DNA from: Chloroflexota bacterium
Lineage (GTDB): Bacteria; Chloroflexota; Dehalococcoidia; UBA2247; RBG-13-53-26
Direction: 5' to 3'
Assembly (NCBI GenBank): GCA_003650185.1
Contig: QMOF01000082.1
Coordinates: 1-8,837, forward strand
DNA: 8,837 bases
Positions 6,308 through 8,837 of this stretch are shown here, piece by piece; the stretch's first letter is position 1, and each line of letters opens with the position of its first letter. The notes beneath the pieces were generated by a model. That model searched no databases and was not told the DNA's origin. It saw only the letters and a program-made list of their open reading frames with translations. The translations under genes were made by a program, and so were the position numbers.

Positions 6308-6334
6308 CCCGCGGTCGCCCAGGGCGACCGCGGG
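6308..6334 (+). promoter_or_regulatory. 12-bp perfect leader hairpin upstream of the radical SAM gene
   Basis: Bases 6308-6319 pair without mismatch with 6323-6334 around a CAG loop (12 bp, 10 of them G-C). It ends 18 nt before the AAGGAGG ribosome binding site. No T tract follows, so it is not a standard terminator. It could block or tune translation, protect the 5' end of the mRNA, or act as a DNA palindrome for a regulator. Confidence 0.6.
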
Positions 6335-6344
6335 GGGCTGGCCC

Positions 6345-7862
6345 ATGTGTACAAGGAGGACGACAATAAGAGCACTTCTGGTCTACCCACAGTACCCGGA
6401 CACATTCTGGAGTTTCAAACACGCTTTGAAGTTCATCTCGAAAAAGGCGGCTTTCCCCCCGCTTGGCCTACTGACTGTAGCAGCTATGCTACCCAAGGAG
6501 TGGGACAGGAAGCTCGTGGATATGAACGCAGGAAGCTTGAGCGACAGCGATATAGCATGGGCTGACTACGTTTTCATCAGTGCTATGGCGGTGCAAAGGG
6601 CTTCGACCCTGAGCGTCATAGACAGATGCAAAGCGCTGGGCACCAGGGTCGTTGCCGGCGGCCCACTTTTCACCATGGACCACCAGGCGTTTGACCATGT
6701 GGACCATCTTGTGCTCAACGAGGCGGAGATTACCCTGCCCCGTTTCCTGAAAGACCTGGAGCAGGGGACTCCGCAACACATCTACACGACCGACCAGTGG
6801 CCGGACATAGAGACGTCTCCGGTGCCAGCCTGGGAGCTCGTTGACGTGCGCAAGTACTCTTCAATGAGTGTCCAGTACTCCCGGGGCTGCCCCTACGACT
6901 GTGAGTTCTGTGACATCACCGTGCTCAATGGGCGTACGCCGAGGACGAAGAACAAATACCAGCTACTACGAGAGCTGGATGCATTGTACGATCGAGGTTG
7001 TCGAAGCAGTGTCTTCATTGTGGATGACAACTTCATCGGGAACAAGAAGAAGCTGAAGGCCGAAATACTGCCGGCGATGATCGAATGGATGAAGCAGAAA
7101 GGATATCCCTTCACCCTTTTCACCGAGGCATCCATCAATCTCTCCGACGATGACGAGCTCATGCGGTTGATGGTGGAAGCAAACTTCAACATGGTCTTCG
7201 TCGGGATTGAGACGCCGAACGAAGAAAGTCTCGCCGAGTGCGGCAAGTACCAGAACCGGAACCGTGACCTGGTGGCCTCCGTCAAGAAACTCCAGAACTG
7301 CGGCCTACAGGTACAGGGCGGCTTCATCCTGGGCTTTGACCATGACCCTCATACCATCTTTGAGAGCCAGATCAACTTCATCCAGAGGAGCGGAATCGTA
7401 ACCGCCATGGTCGGCTTGCTCAATGCTCCTCCCGGCACGAAGCTGTACCAGCGCCTGAAGGGCGAGCACCGTCTGCTGGGGGAGGCCAGTTGCGACAATA
7501 CCGATTGCTCTATCAACTTCGTTCCCCGAATGAACTATGACACCCTCATAAAGGGCTACCAGCGTGTGGTAAGCACCATCTACTCCCCCAAGCAGTACTA
7601 CGAACGGGTGAAGACCTTCCTGGCGGAGTACAAGCCGTCGCCAAAGAAGGCGTTTCGCCCTGAGTTCGGGCATGTTATCGCTTTCTTCAGGTCGGTCTGG
7701 GTCCTCGGCCTCAAGGAAAAAGGCAGAAGGTACTACTGGCGCCTTCTGGCCTGGACACTGCTGAGACGTCGCCATGCCTTCCCCGTATCGGTGAACCTGG
7801 CCATCTGTGGCTTCCACTTTCGCAAGGTGATGGAAAGCTACACCAAGCGCCTGGCGATCTGA
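6345..7862 (+). CDS. B12-binding-domain radical SAM protein (DUF4070/HpnP-like subfamily)
   Basis: A 505-aa protein counted from the ATG at 6345. Residues ~8-150 form the cobalamin-binding-type Rossmann domain (IRALLVYPQYPDTFWSF, then VVAGGPLFT at 102-110). The radical SAM core follows, with CX3CX2C (C182, C186, C189) in SRGCPYDCEFCDITVLNGRTPR, which binds the 4Fe-4S cluster that cleaves S-adenosylmethionine, and GIETP (287-291). The C-terminal part (~360-505) resembles the DUF4070 extension found in hopanoid C2-methylase HpnP and relatives. The DxHxxG cobalamin motif is absent, with DMNAGS at 59-64 instead. Methyl transfer to an unreactive carbon is possible, but the substrate is unknown and no hopanoid gene is nearby. 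The true start may be the ATA at 6366 (498 aa): AAGGAGG at 6353-6359 lies 6 nt before it, and the N-terminus would then match relatives that begin M-K/R-ALLVYP. The ATG at 6345 has no Shine-Dalgarno. Confidence 0.9.
   Translation: MCTRRTTIRALLVYPQYPDTFWSFKHALKFISKKAAFPPLGLLTVAAMLPKEWDRKLVDMNAGSLSDSDIAWADYVFISAMAVQRASTLSVIDRCKALGTRVVAGGPLFTMDHQAFDHVDHLVLNEAEITLPRFLKDLEQGTPQHIYTTDQWPDIETSPVPAWELVDVRKYSSMSVQYSRGCPYDCEFCDITVLNGRTPRTKNKYQLLRELDALYDRGCRSSVFIVDDNFIGNKKKLKAEILPAMIEWMKQKGYPFTLFTEASINLSDDDELMRLMVEANFNMVFVGIETPNEESLAECGKYQNRNRDLVASVKKLQNCGLQVQGGFILGFDHDPHTIFESQINFIQRSGIVTAMVGLLNAPPGTKLYQRLKGEHRLLGEASCDNTDCSINFVPRMNYDTLIKGYQRVVSTIYSPKQYYERVKTFLAEYKPSPKKAFRPEFGHVIAFFRSVWVLGLKEKGRRYYWRLLAWTLLRRRHAFPVSVNLAICGFHFRKVMESYTKRLAI
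6353..6359 (+). promoter_or_regulatory. Near-ideal Shine-Dalgarno that points to an ATA codon
   Basis: AAGGAGG at 6353-6359 is followed by 6 nt and then ATA at 6366 in the radical SAM frame. The nearest in-frame ATG (6345) lies upstream of this site, so the site cannot serve it. No in-frame ATG, GTG or TTG occurs at a suitable distance downstream. Confidence 0.6.
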
Positions 7863-7959
7863 AGCAGTGCCGCGGGACTCTGCCGGGCAGCACCGACGCC
7901 CAACGGACGGGCGCCAGGTGCGCTATCTCGACCTGGTGCTTTCGCAGACAGGAACGGCA

Positions 7960-7996
7960 CGTGGGAACATCGGCCGGCGCGGTTCGCTGTTCCACG
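7960..7996. repeat. 9-bp inverted repeat with a one-base bulge
   Basis: CGTGGGAACA (7960-7969) pairs with TGTTCCACG (7988-7996) if one G is bulged, leaving an 18-nt GC-rich loop. It lies 98 nt past the radical SAM stop and is followed by G-rich sequence rather than T. It could be a 3'-end structure or part of an unrecognised RNA. Confidence 0.35.
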
Positions 7997-8152
7997 GGGG
8001 ACACCGGGAGGAGGGCGCAGAGGTGAGTTCACTGACCCAGGGTGGCAAAGCACCCGCAGCTTGCTGGTTTCGCTGGACCCCCGGACACGGCCGGTGCCTC
8101 CATGCCCCCACGCTTTCCACCTCCCCTCTACTGCCGGACGCCCAAACCTGGT

Positions 8153-8180
8153 TTGCAACATAGGGTATACTAGATATAGA
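8153..8180 (+). promoter_or_regulatory. Candidate promoter of the small orphan gene
   Basis: This is the only A/T-rich patch in the area. TTGCAA (8153-8158) is followed after 16 nt by TATAGA (8175-8180). Alternatively TATACT (8166-8171), a better -10 box, could act without a recognisable -35. Either choice places the start just upstream of the hairpin at 8196. Confidence 0.35.
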
Positions 8181-8195
8181 GGAAAACAACCTGAT

Positions 8196-8214
8196 GGCGC
8201 TTCGACAAAGCGCC
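8196..8214 (+). promoter_or_regulatory. Leader hairpin abutting the ribosome binding site of the orphan gene
   Basis: GGCGCTT (8196-8202) pairs perfectly with AAGCGCC (8208-8214) around a CGACA loop. The stem ends exactly where the purine run GAGGGGGG (8215-8222) begins, 4 nt before the ATG at 8227. This arrangement suggests control of ribosome access. It also suggests that the in-frame ATG at 8194 is leader rather than coding. Confidence 0.5.
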
Positions 8215-8226
8215 GAGGGGGGCGAA

Positions 8227-8550
8227 ATGGCTATGACTCCACAAGAAGTAGCGCAGCTTATTGCTCTCAAGGTCCTGGAAGACCCCAAGGTGGCCAACAT
8301 GCTAAGGGACGAGTGGGCCAGCGACCGAAAGGTGGCCGCCATCGGCAAGAAGGCAGGCGTCCTCTACAGGTCGATCTACAAAGAGGTCTTGGACGCCTAT
8401 CGCAGCTCCGAGCCCTGGCAATTGCTGAAGGATGTGACTTCCATGGCAGCCGTGGCACCCAGCAGCGGCGACGGCTATCAGACCGTGAGCGGCGACGGCC
8501 ACAATAACCTGGCTACGAATAACCCCGGCACCGGCCGCAAGACCCGCTAG
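8227..8550 (+). CDS. Small orphan protein with helical N-terminal half and Gly/Asn/Ser-rich tail
   Basis: I do not recognise this 107-aa protein. Residues ~4-70 are charged and amphipathic and likely helical (TPQEVAQLIALKVLEDPKVANMLRDEW, then DRKVAAIGKKAGVLYRSIYKEVLDAYRSSEPW). Residues ~78-107 are low in complexity, rich in Gly, Ser and Asn, with SGDG repeated twice (80-83 and 88-91) and a basic C-terminus (GRKTR). There is no signal peptide or membrane segment, so it is probably cytoplasmic. I chose the ATG at 8227 because GAGGGGGG lies 4 nt upstream and a hairpin occupies 8196-8214. A start at 8194 (118 aa), with GAGGA about 10 nt upstream, is possible. The gene is real on the basis of promoter-like sequence, ribosome binding site and ordered amino-acid composition. 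It appears to be monocistronic, and its function is unknown. Confidence 0.65.
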   Translation: MAMTPQEVAQLIALKVLEDPKVANMLRDEWASDRKVAAIGKKAGVLYRSIYKEVLDAYRSSEPWQLLKDVTSMAAVAPSSGDGYQTVSGDGHNNLATNNPGTGRKTR

Positions 8551-8590
8551 GAGTGGGGCGACGGACCCTGAGCAGCTCCGGCACCCGACA

Positions 8591-8615
8591 TCTTCCCCAA
8601 AGAGACGGGGGAAGA
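8591..8615 (+). terminator. Stem-loop after the orphan gene, candidate terminator
   Basis: TCTTCCCC (8591-8598) pairs exactly with GGGGAAGA (8608-8615), an 8-bp stem with a 9-nt loop, 40 nt after the stop codon. There is no U tract behind it, so termination strength is uncertain. Confidence 0.45.
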
Positions 8616-8707
8616 GGCAGGCTGTCACACCGGGCATGTCTCCCCAGACGCGTTGCACGGATGCATGCCATCACCCTCGCCAGTCCAGGCTAGGCCTTTT
8701 GCACCTT

Positions 8708-8745
8708 TGGGGCACCTGTCAGATACCCAGGATGGTTGTGCCCCA
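8708..8745. repeat. Nested inverted repeat
   Basis: TGGGGCAC (8708-8715) pairs exactly with GTGCCCCA (8738-8745). Inside, CCTG (8715-8718) can pair with CAGG (8729-8732), competing only at the base of the outer stem. On the plus strand a short CTTT follows at 8751. It could be a terminator for either direction or part of a leader of a gene beyond the window. Confidence 0.35.
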
Positions 8746-8837
8746 GCCATCTTTACCTGCTATTACACACGGCTCGGCGGGGCGCGGCCCCAGTTCGAGC
8801 GGCTGGAGGCATTGCTGTGCTGCCTATGCTGGCTCTC

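Larger units (their letters stand above)
5864..6344. other. Intergenic region between the VWA and radical SAM genes
   Basis: This stretch has no supported gene. It starts with two stem-loops just after the VWA stop (5892-5920 and 5927-5947). The middle part, about 5948-6245, shows no clear structure; the minus-strand open frame covering 5919-6263 is low-complexity and has no ribosome binding site. The last 90 nt carry a promoter candidate and a strong hairpin belonging to the radical SAM gene. Confidence 0.55.
7863..8226. other. Intergenic region between the radical SAM gene and the small orphan gene
   Basis: This stretch has no supported gene; a 98-codon frame from 7867 lacks a ribosome binding site and recognisable features. 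It contains a small stem-loop (CGCCC 7897-7901 with GGGCG 7909-7913), a longer bulged stem at 7960-7996, and the promoter-like and leader sequences of the next gene from about 8150. Confidence 0.5.
8551..8837. other. Window end without a recognised gene
   Basis: No convincing coding frame is seen on either strand. The stretch holds a stem-loop at 8591-8615, just after the orphan gene, and a longer inverted repeat at 8708-8745. A gene beginning beyond 8837 cannot be excluded. Confidence 0.45.

Noticed and set aside
7867..8163. 98-codon plus-strand open frame after the radical SAM gene
   Set aside because: It has no Shine-Dalgarno and no recognisable motif, it is low in ordered composition, and it ends in the promoter-like patch of the next gene.
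8178..8222. CTGATGGC-containing leader considered as part of a fluoride or other known riboswitch
   Set aside because: Only a short string resembles the 3' part of the fluoride riboswitch. The required 5' half and pseudoknot partners are not visible, and the simple hairpin explains the sequence better.

Overview
The window is a stretch of GC-rich bacterial chromosome (or a metagenome-derived contig) holding six protein genes that I can support, no RNA genes, and no mobile elements or CRISPR array. The combination of a bacterial NrpR-type regulator, a stand-alone FMN glutamate-synthase-like protein, a multifunctional-enzyme-type SDR and a DUF4070-type B12/radical SAM protein would fit Chloroflexota of the Dehalococcoidia type. 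That placement is inference from family knowledge; no phylogenetic marker is present.

Left half (minus strand, 308-4112). Three genes read leftward: an SDR oxidoreductase resembling the (3R)-hydroxyacyl-CoA dehydrogenase domain of peroxisomal multifunctional enzyme 2, then an FMN-binding glutamate-synthase-domain protein, then an NrpR/DUF128 nitrogen regulator. The SDR has its own Shine-Dalgarno sequence and probably its own promoter. The glutamate-synthase-like gene has a strong sigma70-type promoter (extended -10, perfect TATAAT) at 3110-3139. A perfect 10-bp inverted repeat lies directly after the -10 box. The regulator gene follows 93 nt downstream and is probably co-transcribed, so the pair looks like a nitrogen-assimilation enzyme coupled to its 2-oxoglutarate-responsive regulator.

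Middle (4113-5863). A 533-nt divergent intergenic region contains a 12-bp perfect palindrome near the SDR promoter and several stem-loops in the leader of a rightward gene. That gene encodes a secreted, C-terminally anchored von Willebrand factor A protein with a MIDAS motif and a sortase-like VPTTG + hydrophobic + Arg-rich tail. Two GC-rich stem-loops follow its stop.

Right half (5864-8837). A B12-binding-domain radical SAM protein has a plausible promoter, a very strong 12-bp leader hairpin, and an ideal Shine-Dalgarno sequence that points at an ATA codon rather than at the nearest ATG. After a 364-nt gap comes a small orphan gene (107 aa), whose leader hairpin abuts its ribosome binding site. 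The final 287 nt hold two inverted repeats and no convincing gene.

The genes in the right half do not form an obvious pathway with one another. I see no clear new multi-gene system. The points most worth checking are the nrpR/glutamate-synthase pair with its putative operator, the ATA start, and the anchored VWA protein.
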